A DNA stretch of 64,000 bases from Aquimarina sp. MMG016 (lineage in GTDB: Bacteria; Bacteroidota; Bacteroidia; Flavobacteriales; Flavobacteriaceae). Both the position numbers and the translations under genes were made by a program. Numbering within the stretch: the stretch's first letter is position 1; the number at the start of each line of letters is the position of its first letter. The stretch is from assembly GCF_018100805.1 (NCBI RefSeq), contig NZ_JAGJEA010000007.1, positions 1-64,000 of the forward strand. The letters run 5' to 3'. The notes beneath the pieces were generated by a model, which was not told where the DNA came from, did no database searches, and worked only from the letters and a program-made list of their open reading frames with translations. Shown here in pieces: positions 54,562-63,122 of this stretch.

Positions 54562-56343
54562 TTAAAAAAGTTTTACTTTTTCCTTACTCTGAACATCTAC
54601 TGTTTTTCCTGATGTAAGTGTTAAGTTTTGTTTGTTACTACTTAATGTTATTTCATCAGAAACGTTTACCTGCTTTTTAGAATCTATTGATAAATTTTCT
54701 TCTATAATAACAGTATTGTTTTTGGTCATCACATTGTAATTGTCAGAAATACTTTTTGTAAAATCTTTTCCTGCTGTCATTTCTATATTTTCTTCAGCAC
54801 TAATTTTAATATTTTTAGCATTAAAAGTCATAGTTTCACCAGCAGTAACACTTATATTGTTTTTTACAGTATCAATTTCCACGGTATTACCGTTCTTGTC
54901 AGAAATCGTAATAAATTCCCCTCCTTTAGCATCATTTAGTTCTATAGTATGACCACTTCTAGTTCTTATGGCTTTTACATCATTAGATTGCGTTTGCCAA
55001 CTAGAAGGATTAGCACCACCATTATATAATGTTCCAATCACATAAGGTCTTTCGGCATTAGCGCCTTCGAAACCGATTAAAACTTCTTCGTCTACCTCTG
55101 GGATAAAATGAAATCCTTTATCTCCACCGGCATGTGGAGTTACAACACGAAGCCAAGGAGTCAATTCTCCTGCTTCCTTTTGCCAAGGAAATTCTACTCG
55201 AATTCTACTTAACCCATCTGGATCACTATTTTCTCTTACAATAGCAACCTGTGTATCACTTTTAGGAAAAGCTTTAATATCAGTGTTAGGGTAAGCATTT
55301 ATATCAGCTGTTACACCTTCGAATTTATTTTGGTACTTTCCATTTTCAGTACTGGTGTGAGAGATACGGGTAATTCTGAAAGTACCGTAGTCAGAGTCTC
55401 CTTTAATTTTAATAACTTTTCCTAAGTTTACACCAGGGTTATCACTAATTCCTTTGGCAACTACTTGTTTAATTTCATTAGCTTTTTTCTGTTGTTCTAC
55501 AAGATGATCTAGTCTTGGTTTAAGTTGAGGATCATCATAGGAGTTTAGATATATCGCAGTTTCTTTAGAGAAAATTTCGTCACTCTTATTGCTCGTAAAA
55601 CCATTATATCCATTTGTTCCTGAACTTACCTGAGATGTAGATTTATTGTGTTGACCATTGGTAAGATAGTCATTAGTAAAGTATTTATATTTATTCGATA
55701 CGGGATTCAGGTTAATAGAAAATTCCTGTAAGTCATGACCATAAGTCAGCGTAACTTCTCCTTCATCTTCTGGTTTTCCAAAAATCAGAGCTTTGCCATC
55801 ATAATAAAACCATTCGCTATACTGTGCAGCCAATCTACTTGAATACTCATAAGCACTTTCATTATGTTGCACACTATAATGTAACGTATCTGAATTTGAA
55901 GGGTTAAATACGGTTTCTAGCTTAGATTGATCATAACCTTGAAATGTTTTACTAAGAATAGATCCTAAATCTTCATCTATATGAGAAGCATGATTAGGTC
56001 CATCATCTGCAATAATACTACAACTATGGGCTTGGATGGTAATTAGATCACCGTTTTGTTGATGAAATCCTTTTGTACTATTTACAGAGGTGACGATACC
56101 TTTAAATTCTAGTTCTTTATAACCAGAGAATCCTCCTAAAGATGAAACCTGTACTGTAATAATTTGTCCAAGATAATTTTTGCTTTCTGAAGCTATATCT
56201 TGTAATAGATCTTCGAGAACATCCATTCGACATACTAATTCTAATGTATGATGAGCATCAATTTCTTGATGTAACATTAATTTTTTATAAGCAGTTATTT
56301 TGGTGCCTCCAATGAAAATTTGAGTTTTAGATTGTAATGCCAT
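54562..56343 (-). CDS. tssI: T6SS spike protein VgrG (TssI)
   Basis: This 593-residue VgrG has a gp27-like part (residues 1-370) and a gp5 OB-fold with DPDGLSRIRVEFPWQ near residue 372, TPWLRVVTPHAGG, GFHFIPEVDEEVLIGFEGAN near residue 410, and the conserved GTLYNGGANP near residue 440. The C-terminal repeats build the triple beta-helix needle (NGNTVEIDTVKNNISVTAG and following). It ends directly after the needle (VKLF), so there is no fused effector domain. Cargo must therefore come through the PAAR-like protein. It is the first gene of a six-gene - strand module. Confidence 0.93.
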   Translation of the reverse strand: MALQSKTQIFIGGTKITAYKKLMLHQEIDAHHTLELVCRMDVLEDLLQDIASESKNYLGQIITVQVSSLGGFSGYKELEFKGIVTSVNSTKGFHQQNGDLITIQAHSCSIIADDGPNHASHIDEDLGSILSKTFQGYDQSKLETVFNPSNSDTLHYSVQHNESAYEYSSRLAAQYSEWFYYDGKALIFGKPEDEGEVTLTYGHDLQEFSINLNPVSNKYKYFTNDYLTNGQHNKSTSQVSSGTNGYNGFTSNKSDEIFSKETAIYLNSYDDPQLKPRLDHLVEQQKKANEIKQVVAKGISDNPGVNLGKVIKIKGDSDYGTFRITRISHTSTENGKYQNKFEGVTADINAYPNTDIKAFPKSDTQVAIVRENSDPDGLSRIRVEFPWQKEAGELTPWLRVVTPHAGGDKGFHFIPEVDEEVLIGFEGANAERPYVIGTLYNGGANPSSWQTQSNDVKAIRTRSGHTIELNDAKGGEFITISDKNGNTVEIDTVKNNISVTAGETMTFNAKNIKISAEENIEMTAGKDFTKSISDNYNVMTKNNTVIIEENLSIDSKKQVNVSDEITLSSNKQNLTLTSGKTVDVQSKEKVKLF

Positions 56344-56946
56344 AGTTTTGTGCTTTTTTTAGAATAACTGTTTTTCTGAATAAATTATAAATTTATTTTC
56401 TTTAGTGAGATGCTTAAGCATTTGATAGCTTATACAAGATAGTAATCTTTTTTTATTTTACGTATTTCGCAATTGTTAACATCTATAATAGATTATCAAT
56501 TGGTAACGAAAACACTTTTTAATGTTCACAGTATAGATGGTAATGAAATAAAGTTTTTTACAAACTTTATTTTTTGACATCACAAGATTAAAAACTTTTT
56601 AATATAGAAATTATTACATCTATATAAATTTATAATTTATTTGTGATGTTAAGTTATCTGATTTATTTGATATGCTCGACTTCTTAATATGAATAATTTA
56701 AGAAGTGCATTCTGATCAAAAACTATGGAGGAAGTCAATCAAAAAGGATTACACTTAAATTTTATAAGTGTATTTTTATTTTAATAAGTTTACATTTTTG
56801 TTATTACAATTTAACACAACCTCGAGTATGATCAGCTTTAATTAAAATTATGAATACAATAAATCATAAAATAAATCCAACAATGTCATAGGTAAAGCTT
56901 CTTTTAAGTAAAGAAGCTTTAGTTTTTTGTTATCTTAAAAGTTGTG
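56344..56946. other. 603-base AT-rich gap between vgrG and hcp
   Basis: I find no protein-coding frame to support in this gap. It should hold the vgrG promoter on the - strand, though no exact TAnnTTTG box is visible. Near the right end is a terminator-like hairpin whose T-run reads on the + strand, where no gene is known. The stretch could therefore encode a small RNA on the + strand. Confidence 0.4.
56893..56928 (+). terminator. Terminator-like hairpin with no assigned + strand gene
   Basis: A perfect 12-pair stem (56893-56904 with 56910-56921) has a five-base loop and is followed by GTTTTTT on the + strand. Read on the - strand, downstream of the hcp gene, no T-run follows the stem. Either it stops an unrecognised + strand RNA or it acts as a weak stop for hcp. 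Confidence 0.5.
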
Positions 56947-57348
56947 CTAAGCACTTACTTTAGATGGCCAATTATTTTTGAAAGTAGTGCCTTTGATTTT
57001 AATTTCTTTTGCAGATAATACTAAATGTATTTGTAAAGGTTGTGCACTTTCTGCATTAAAATGTTCGGTGTACTCAATGCAATATGCATCTGTGAATTCT
57101 ACATTTTTTAAACTAGATATATTGTCTCTTCGAAAAAAGGTGATTTTTCCTTTCTTGGTAATTGTTGGAGAGATCATCCATTCTAAGTAATCTGTCTTTG
57201 CTGTAGACTCGATAAGTAATGTGATTTGCCCACCTGTTGGTGTTGCGCAAGGACGTCCTGTGTAATCTGTATCTTGTCTGAAAGAGAAAGAACAATCTAA
57301 TATGTTAGAAGTTTCTCCATCAAGCTCTAATGTTGCTAAAAAAGACAT
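56947..57348 (-). CDS. tssD: T6SS tube protein Hcp (TssD), copy 2
   Basis: This 133-residue protein is of the Bacteroidetes TssD type. It opens FLATLELDGETSNILDCSFSF and continues QDTDYTGRPCATPTGGQITL near residues 27-46 and KGKITFFRRD. The closing strands read LQIHLVLSAKEIKI. Hexameric rings of Hcp stack into the tube ejected with the spike. It matches the neighbour at 57524-57910 along its length but with many differences, so the two may serve different cargo. A -7 box at 57387-57394 and the terminator between the copies show it is transcribed on its own. Confidence 0.85.
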   Translation of the reverse strand: MSFLATLELDGETSNILDCSFSFRQDTDYTGRPCATPTGGQITLLIESTAKTDYLEWMISPTITKKGKITFFRRDNISSLKNVEFTDAYCIEYTEHFNAESAQPLQIHLVLSAKEIKIKGTTFKNNWPSKVSA

Positions 57349-57386
57349 AGCTATATGTTTTTATAATTATGTTTTACTGATTTGAC

Positions 57387-57394
57387 CAAAAATA
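57387..57394 (-). promoter_or_regulatory. -7 promoter box of hcp copy 2
   Basis: On the - strand TATTTTTG matches TAnnTTTG, with TTTG 23 bases upstream as a possible -33 element. The leader would be about 30 bases. Confidence 0.45.
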
Positions 57395-57456
57395 CATATT
57401 GTCAATTTTTGTATTCACAAACTTTACTATTGATCAATCAACTTATTGTATAGATT

Positions 57457-57490
57457 AAAAAAGGGAGTGAAAAACACTCCCTTTTTTTAT
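57457..57490. terminator. Bidirectional terminator between the two hcp genes
   Basis: The stem GGGAGTG/CACTCCC (57463-57469 with 57475-57481) is flanked by A and T runs on both sides and works in either direction. It separates transcription of the two hcp copies. Confidence 0.75.
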
Positions 57491-57523
57491 GAAATCTGTA
57501 AAGATAAGAATGTTTTTACTGTC

Positions 57524-57910
57524 TTATACCCACTCATTAACGTGAGAAGCGGTACCAATACCAATTTCTCTTGCAGAAAATGTAACTGTTTCCGTCATAG
57601 GATTCTTTCCTGTAGAATCAAAATTTTCAACATACTTAACCAAATAAGCATTTTTGAAAGAAAGAGACTTAGATGTAGCTTCTGTGTCTCTCTTCATAAA
57701 AATAACTTCTCCATCTGTCATTTGAAAATTGTTGAAAGCTAAATCAGATAATATAGTTTCTGATGTTGATTCCACTGTTACTGTAAGTTTACCTCCACGA
57801 GTGATTGAAGATGGACGACCAGTAGCGTCAGTTTCTTGATGTAGACCATAGCTACTACTTAATACATTAAACTCAGATCCTCCAACTTTTAATTTTGCTT
57901 TAAAAGACAT
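57524..57910 (-). CDS. tssD: T6SS tube protein Hcp (TssD), copy 1
   Basis: This 128-residue TssD opens SFKAKLKVGGSEFNVLSSSY. It goes on with GLHQETDATGRPSSITRGGK near residues 22-41, VIFMKRDTEATSKSLSFKNA, and the end MTETVTFSAREIGIG. The T-G-R-P block is shared with copy 2. This copy fits the usual structural Hcp of subtype iii systems best. It stands alone between two terminators, in line with the high expression Hcp needs. Confidence 0.88.
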   Translation of the reverse strand: MSFKAKLKVGGSEFNVLSSSYGLHQETDATGRPSSITRGGKLTVTVESTSETILSDLAFNNFQMTDGEVIFMKRDTEATSKSLSFKNAYLVKYVENFDSTGKNPMTETVTFSAREIGIGTASHVNEWV

Positions 57911-58094
57911 AATAATAAAATTTAAAAATTAATAATAATTATATAATAATAAACGTGACTTGCACGATGTAAATATAAATAAAAAATTGGAAATTAAAAG
58001 GTTGAGTGAATTTTTAAAATATTAGAAAAGTATTTTTGAAAGAAAAATATTACAATAAATAACTTATTTGTTTTCAATCAAGTGATGTTTGACT

Positions 58095-58140
58095 AAAAAA
58101 AATAAGATTTTAACGAAAATGTTAAAATCTTATTTTTTAT
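58095..58140. terminator. Terminator downstream of tssN
   Basis: A long stem (58103-58114 with 58121-58132, extended by A/T pairs to about 58097 and 58138) has a six-base loop and T-runs in both directions. It ends the - strand operon whose last gene is tssN. Confidence 0.8.
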
Positions 58141-58166
58141 TTTTTTTATGGGAAATTACACCAAAA

Positions 58167-59036
58167 CTAAGCTCTTTTGCATATAATTACATCATCTTCT
58201 TTTATGTTATTACCTTCTACAGTTCGGGTAAAATCAATATGGTTTTGTGCTTTAAACCATTTTGGTTTAGTGTAGAAAACCCATCCATAGGGATTATTTT
58301 TATCATCAAGGAATTTTATTTCTCCTTCTGGATGTCTATCATTATAATCATTAATAAAGAAGTAGAATAATTTACCAAATTCCATTTTTTCAGGAGCTTT
58401 AAGCCTAAAGTTACTTAACTCTTCATGATTTTCACCTTTGTTAAACTCAAATGAAATTACCAATGGGTTTGTAAGCTCTTCCGCTTTTGGATCTTTCATT
58501 TTCTTGTCAATAGGGTAGAACCATTTCTTATATATTGGCATAGGGACAGAAATAGCATATTCATAAAGTTTTACCACCATAAATGGTGTAATAAAGAATA
58601 TTGCAGATGCTAAGAAAATATACTTATATTCTGGTTTGTATAGTTCTACTACCATTATAAAGGCGAACAGCCCAAGTAAGGTAGTGACTATAGTATATAG
58701 GAATTCTGACCAAAAATCGGTAATGCTTTCTGATAAATCAGGGAAAAATTTTCTTAGTGCAAATACGTGCAAACATCCTAAAAGTAAGAATATAACCTGA
58801 AACCCAATAAAGCTATTAAGAGGGATGTCATTAAGTACTTTTTCATTACTTAATAACGCGGTAGCCGCAAAAAGTAGTAAAGTAACTAATATGTATAAAA
58901 AGAATTTCTTTTTGTTTTTGGTAAATAGTTTTTTTAAACCAGCAACAAAACCCATTAGTAATGCGCTAATAGCTATCATTACTATACCTAATTTTAAAGA
59001 ATCCATGCTCACCGCAGAAAGTAAAATTAAATTCAT
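58167..59036 (-). CDS. tssN: T6SS subtype iii membrane protein TssN
   Basis: This 289-residue protein has about six transmembrane segments in residues 1-170 and a cytoplasmic C-terminal domain of about 120 residues. Features of that domain are NPLVISFEFNKGENHEELSN, FGKLFYFFINDYNDRHPEGE near residue 225, and NPYGWVFYTKPKWF. It matches the TssN family, which is found only in the Bacteroidetes T6SS. TssN is thought to be part of the membrane complex that replaces TssJLM. Its start overlaps the tssG stop by four bases. It defines the locus as subtype iii. Confidence 0.83.
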   Translation of the reverse strand: MNLILLSAVSMDSLKLGIVMIAISALLMGFVAGLKKLFTKNKKKFFLYILVTLLLFAATALLSNEKVLNDIPLNSFIGFQVIFLLLGCLHVFALRKFFPDLSESITDFWSEFLYTIVTTLLGLFAFIMVVELYKPEYKYIFLASAIFFITPFMVVKLYEYAISVPMPIYKKWFYPIDKKMKDPKAEELTNPLVISFEFNKGENHEELSNFRLKAPEKMEFGKLFYFFINDYNDRHPEGEIKFLDDKNNPYGWVFYTKPKWFKAQNHIDFTRTVEGNNIKEDDVIICKRA

Positions 59037-59959
59037 ATTATAGTTGTTAGACCCATTCTAGGACTGCTCACTTCATTTAACACAAAAGTACGCTCTTTGT
59101 CTGAATATGCCACATTAATTTCTGTTTCTATTTCCATAGGGACAAAAAAGTCACAAAAGATACTAATAAATTTTTTAGTAACTCCTCCTTCAACATACTT
59201 ATCTATGTTTTCTTTTGTAACAGGGCCTATGATGATCTCAATACCGGGGTAATATATATTTGTTTCCCTAAGGTCTAAAACAAGATCAACACCTAATAAT
59301 TGTTGTAAATCATTATCCTGTTTTTTGATGTCTTTTAAGTGTTTTTTTGTTTCTTTAATAGTAACTTTTTCCCCAATTATTTTCTCAAGACTTAAGGCAG
59401 TTAATTCCATATCGCCAGAAATTCTATGCGTATATGGTAATAGTTGCATTAATCTTATGCTATATTCATTAGGAATATCTTTCTGTAAATCCCAGAATTC
59501 TAATAAAAAGTTGTTTTTAAAATCTGAAAACTTGTTTATTAGGTTTCTTTCGTTTTGTTCAATATTAACCTTTTGGGTAAAAAACTCATTCTCTATTGGA
59601 GTAAAAAAATTACGAGCATCTTTTTCTTCTGTTTTATGCTTTTGTCGTAATTCTTTATACGTTATACTGCTTTTGGATTTTACAGGAGCATGAAACAATC
59701 CTTCTGGTAATGTATCATAAATCCCATTTCTTGCTAAGCTAAATTGAAGTTTATCTGTTTTGCTAGAGTGTGTGTCTAGTTTAAAATTAATTACATCTCT
59801 GCGGTATGAACGAGAAAAAGTACTTTGATTAAGAATGTCAATATCTGTGAGATCCAGATCTGAATTTTCTATAATCTCCGTAACAAAAACTTCTGCTTTA
59901 AGATTCTGATACGTATCAATTAGCTCATCGTATATTTTCTGTACCTCTTTGTTTTTCAT
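59033..59959 (-). CDS. tssG: T6SS baseplate protein TssG-like
   Basis: This 308-residue protein has no membrane segment. The N-terminus is helical with AEVFVTEIIENS near residues 22-33, followed by FSRSYRRDV, LARNGIYDTLPEGLFH near residue 75, and ARNFFTPIENEFFTQKV near residue 115. The L-P-x-G-L and FF-x-P-x-E-x-E-F pattern corresponds to the GPLP...FLD-F-hR stretch of TssG. The sequence is far from proteobacterial TssG, so the call rests on this pattern and on its place before tssN. TssG joins TssF and TssK in the baseplate wedge. Confidence 0.65.
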   Translation of the reverse strand: MKNKEVQKIYDELIDTYQNLKAEVFVTEIIENSDLDLTDIDILNQSTFSRSYRRDVINFKLDTHSSKTDKLQFSLARNGIYDTLPEGLFHAPVKSKSSITYKELRQKHKTEEKDARNFFTPIENEFFTQKVNIEQNERNLINKFSDFKNNFLLEFWDLQKDIPNEYSIRLMQLLPYTHRISGDMELTALSLEKIIGEKVTIKETKKHLKDIKKQDNDLQQLLGVDLVLDLRETNIYYPGIEIIIGPVTKENIDKYVEGGVTKKFISIFCDFFVPMEIETEINVAYSDKERTFVLNEVSSPRMGLTTII

Positions 59960-59983
59960 TCGTTGCAGAAAGGTAAAGAATAA

Positions 59984-60616
59984 TTATTGATTAGTCAGAT
60001 TACTTAACGCTTCAGTAATACCAGGTTTTCTCCCAGCAGCTACAAACATTTTTTGCCAATGACGTTTTTTGAGATTACTTATCTGTACTCCATTTTTACC
60101 AGAAGTTCCTTTTCTAGCAGTAGAATGTACAAATTTATCATTACCAAGATAAACACCTACGTGAGTGATCTTAAAATGCTCATTACCTTTTTCATTAAAA
60201 AACAAAAGGTCACCTAACTTTAAAAATTCTTGACCAATAAATTTATCCGTATCTGGTGCATCATATTGTTTTTCTGCTGTTCTTTCTATAAGTTGATCAA
60301 AAACATCATGATAAAGATATTGAGAGAAAAAAGAACAGTCTATACCTTCTTTTGTTTCGCCTCCCATTCTATAAGGAGTGTCCATCCATTTATCAATGAA
60401 CTCATATAAAGATACGGGTTGAATTTCTTTTGGAGAAACACTTAGTATGGTACCATATTTCTTCTGAATAGGTAAAATGGCGTTTTTCTGTGCTTGTGCA
60501 ATAGAATCTCTTCTTGCTTGTGCTAATGCTTCTTGTTCTGCTTTTTTAGAGCCACCACAGCTCATAATCCCAATAAAAGCAATAAATAGAACAAAAGTTT
60601 TTAATATTGTATTCAT
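59984..60616 (-). CDS. NlpC/P60 (C40) peptidase lipoprotein in the T6SS operon
   Basis: This 210-residue protein is a lipoprotein (IGIMSC, lipid Cys20) with a short charged linker rich in Ala and Gln and a C40 peptidase domain. Catalytic residues are complete: Cys94 in EGIDCSFFSQYLY, His152 in ITHVGVYLG and His164 in FVHSTARKG. Such enzymes cut peptidoglycan stem peptides. It is the first gene of the operon with tssG and tssN, 24 bases upstream of tssG. The likely job is local opening of the cell wall for the secretion machine, but a housekeeping role is possible. The TAnnTTTG box TATCTTTG at 60636-60643 lies 19 bases upstream. Confidence 0.8.
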   Translation of the reverse strand: MNTILKTFVLFIAFIGIMSCGGSKKAEQEALAQARRDSIAQAQKNAILPIQKKYGTILSVSPKEIQPVSLYEFIDKWMDTPYRMGGETKEGIDCSFFSQYLYHDVFDQLIERTAEKQYDAPDTDKFIGQEFLKLGDLLFFNEKGNEHFKITHVGVYLGNDKFVHSTARKGTSGKNGVQISNLKKRHWQKMFVAAGRKPGITEALSNLTNQ

Positions 60617-60635
60617 TTGTGATAATAAATTTGAA

Positions 60636-60643
60636 CAAAGATA
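60636..60643 (-). promoter_or_regulatory. -7 promoter box of the NlpC/P60-tssG-tssN operon
   Basis: On the - strand TATCTTTG matches TAnnTTTG and lies 19 bases before the ATG at 60616. Confidence 0.5.
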
Positions 60644-60814
60644 AAAAACTTAGGGAGAAATCAATAGTTCAATTCAATGATAACATATAATTATTATAAT
60701 AAAAATTATATATTCAATTTATCCCATAGTTTATTTAAGAAAGCTACTTTTTTAAATAAAATCTTTATTAAATTGCAATTTTCTTTGAGATCATCATTCT
60801 GAAAAATACGTTTA

Positions 60815-61246
60815 ATGAATATATCATATTATAAACTTCCTTTAGAAACATCTAAAATCACGAGTAACAAAGAGTTAGACAAGTGTAGTATTATGCAATC
60901 TATAGTCGGCTTTATTCATCTTATTACTACGTCTTATTTTGGAGAATGTACATTTGATGAATCTTTCGGATGTTCTATTTGGAATGTGGATTTTGATAAT
61001 CTTACCAGTACTAATAAGCTTAGAAATACGATAAGTGAATCGTTGGTGGAAAGCATTATTTATCAGGAAAAAAGATTAAAAAAAGTGAATGTGGAAGTTA
61101 TGATAGAACAGGAGGAGTTTCAAAATAGAGGGAAATTAAATAGAATTAAAAAACGTGTGGATATAAAAGTGGTGGGTGTAGTAAGCCAAACTAATGAACC
61201 TTTTTCTTGTGTAGAAAGGTTTTATATAGCCCCACTTTCATTTTAA
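60815..61246 (+). CDS. tssE: T6SS baseplate wedge protein TssE (gp25-like)
   Basis: This 143-residue protein of the GPW/gp25 family has FGECTFDESFGCSIWNVDF near residues 46-64, matching the E-F-G-x-x-x-W signature, and LRNTISESLVESIIYQEKRL near residues 73-92. The final strands (KKRVDIKVVGVV) are also typical. TssE starts sheath polymerisation at the baseplate. It opens a + strand operon and is nine bases from tssF. It is divergent from the NlpC/P60 operon. Confidence 0.85.
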   Translation: MNISYYKLPLETSKITSNKELDKCSIMQSIVGFIHLITTSYFGECTFDESFGCSIWNVDFDNLTSTNKLRNTISESLVESIIYQEKRLKKVNVEVMIEQEEFQNRGKLNRIKKRVDIKVVGVVSQTNEPFSCVERFYIAPLSF

Positions 61247-61255
61247 AAATATTTT

Positions 61256-63091
61256 ATGAGTTCTGAAACTAAGATACAGATCAAAAATAGAATGATTAAA
61301 AAAGCTGCTTCTATTTGGGGAGTCCCTCCAAATGAGATAGAAAGTTCTTTTGATCCTGTAGTATCTCTACTGATTGGAGCGTGTGCTTCTGAGATAGAAA
61401 AAATTTCCGGAGAAATTAATAGTTCTCAAACTAGAGTAACGGAGCGACTTATTCAATTAATGACACCCGAGACTCTTTATGGAGCGAGACCTGCACATGC
61501 AATAGTGTATACAGAACCTGTGGAGAAAAGAATTACTATTACTCCTAACCATCTTTTATATCACAAAAAGAAAACGAGAACTCAAAACGCCGGGCAGGAA
61601 TTGAAAAACATCTATTTTTCACCTGTTCAGGAAGGGGTTTTGGTTGATGCTGCGGTAACACATATGATATGTGGCAACCAATTATATGAGTTAGAAGGAA
61701 AAAGAAAGACTAGTAGTGTAATATCACAAAAAAATGGGTCATTAGCACCCGCTTCAGTTCTTTATTTAGGTATAAAAACTGAAGAAGATAATGTCAAATT
61801 AAATGATGCGTCTTTTTATTTTGAACTTCTGGATGTGCAAGAAAATGAATTGTTTTATCATCATTTAAAAAATGCAGAGTTTTATTTTGAAGATAAACCA
61901 ATTGATATGTTGTCAGGGTATTTTAATAGTAATACTTCTGACAGAATACATTTGGAATCAATATTTGATTATAAGCCTAATAAAACTAGAAATATTGAAG
62001 ATCAGGTTAAAAAGTTTTATAAAAAGCATTTTATTTCCGTTAAATCAAAGATTTCCCTAAAAACTAAGGCTAAAATTCCAGAAGATTTTTCTAAATTTAT
62101 AGATATAGATCAACACGAAGAGTTAAAAGAACTTAATTGGATTAAAATAGAGTTCCCAAGGATTATTGATAATTCAATTTTGGATAGTGTTTATGCAACT
62201 TTTAATGCTTTTCCGGTCTTGAATAGAAAGTGGGAGAGTATTTCGTATCAGTTAAAAGACTATATAGATATTGTACCTGTTAGTACACAAGAACTTTTTC
62301 TTGATGTAAAGAAGATTTCAAGTACCTCAGGTAAGGTTTATAAATTGAGAGAAAATGACTCTTCTCAGGATCATAAAGGTACATTTGTTGTTCGAAGGGA
62401 TAATATTAGTAAGCTAGATTCTAGAAAGGCTAGAGAATATTTGGTTCATTTGGTAGAATTGTTAAAAGACGAAAGTGCTTCTTTTTCCTTTTTTGGAAAT
62501 GATTTTCTTCAATCAAATATTAATGAATTGAATCAAAATATTTCTCTTCTTGAAAAGAAGATTTCTGATATCAATAAAGCATCTGCAGATACTAATTATA
62601 TATCGGTTAAGCCTTTTAAGAAAAGAGATACGTTACTTGTAGAATATTGGATAACTAATGGAGTAGAGGCTAATCAGATAAAACCGGGTAATACATTAAG
62701 TGTTTATCAGGGTAGTGATTTAAAACAAAAAGGAAGTGTGTTTTTGACGACTACCTTACAAGGTAAGAACAATCTGAGTATGGATGAAAGATTATATGCT
62801 TATCGCAGAGCATTATTGTCCAGAAACAGGATTGTAACTAGAGAGGATGTTAAAGCACTATGTTATGAGCTATGTAGTGATAGGGTAGAAGATATAAAAG
62901 TTAGAAAAGGTTTTAAAACAGATATTGAGGTTAACAAGGGGTTGGTTCCCTGTATTGAGGTGGTTATATACCCAAATAAAAAAGTAAAAACTTTGGATGA
63001 AGAATGGGAGGCTTTAAAAAGTAATATTTTATCTATTTTAGAGCAGCAATCTATAAATGTTTTTCCATATACTGTTAGAGTAATAAATTAA
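61256..63091 (+). CDS. tssF: T6SS baseplate protein TssF
   Basis: This 611-residue protein opens with a helical segment containing DPVVSLLIGACASEIEKI near residues 28-45 and ERLIQLMTPETLYGARPAHA near residues 64-83. It continues through beta-rich domains to a C-terminal wedge part (ERLYAYRRALLSRNRIVTR near residues 504-522, then DVKALC). The pattern fits Bacteroidetes TssF, the largest baseplate wedge protein. It is followed after 31 bases by the PKD-domain gene. Confidence 0.83.
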   Translation: MSSETKIQIKNRMIKKAASIWGVPPNEIESSFDPVVSLLIGACASEIEKISGEINSSQTRVTERLIQLMTPETLYGARPAHAIVYTEPVEKRITITPNHLLYHKKKTRTQNAGQELKNIYFSPVQEGVLVDAAVTHMICGNQLYELEGKRKTSSVISQKNGSLAPASVLYLGIKTEEDNVKLNDASFYFELLDVQENELFYHHLKNAEFYFEDKPIDMLSGYFNSNTSDRIHLESIFDYKPNKTRNIEDQVKKFYKKHFISVKSKISLKTKAKIPEDFSKFIDIDQHEELKELNWIKIEFPRIIDNSILDSVYATFNAFPVLNRKWESISYQLKDYIDIVPVSTQELFLDVKKISSTSGKVYKLRENDSSQDHKGTFVVRRDNISKLDSRKAREYLVHLVELLKDESASFSFFGNDFLQSNINELNQNISLLEKKISDINKASADTNYISVKPFKKRDTLLVEYWITNGVEANQIKPGNTLSVYQGSDLKQKGSVFLTTTLQGKNNLSMDERLYAYRRALLSRNRIVTREDVKALCYELCSDRVEDIKVRKGFKTDIEVNKGLVPCIEVVIYPNKKVKTLDEEWEALKSNILSILEQQSINVFPYTVRVIN

Positions 63092-63122
63092 TAGTAATTT
63101 AGATTTAGAAAATAGTTACGAG

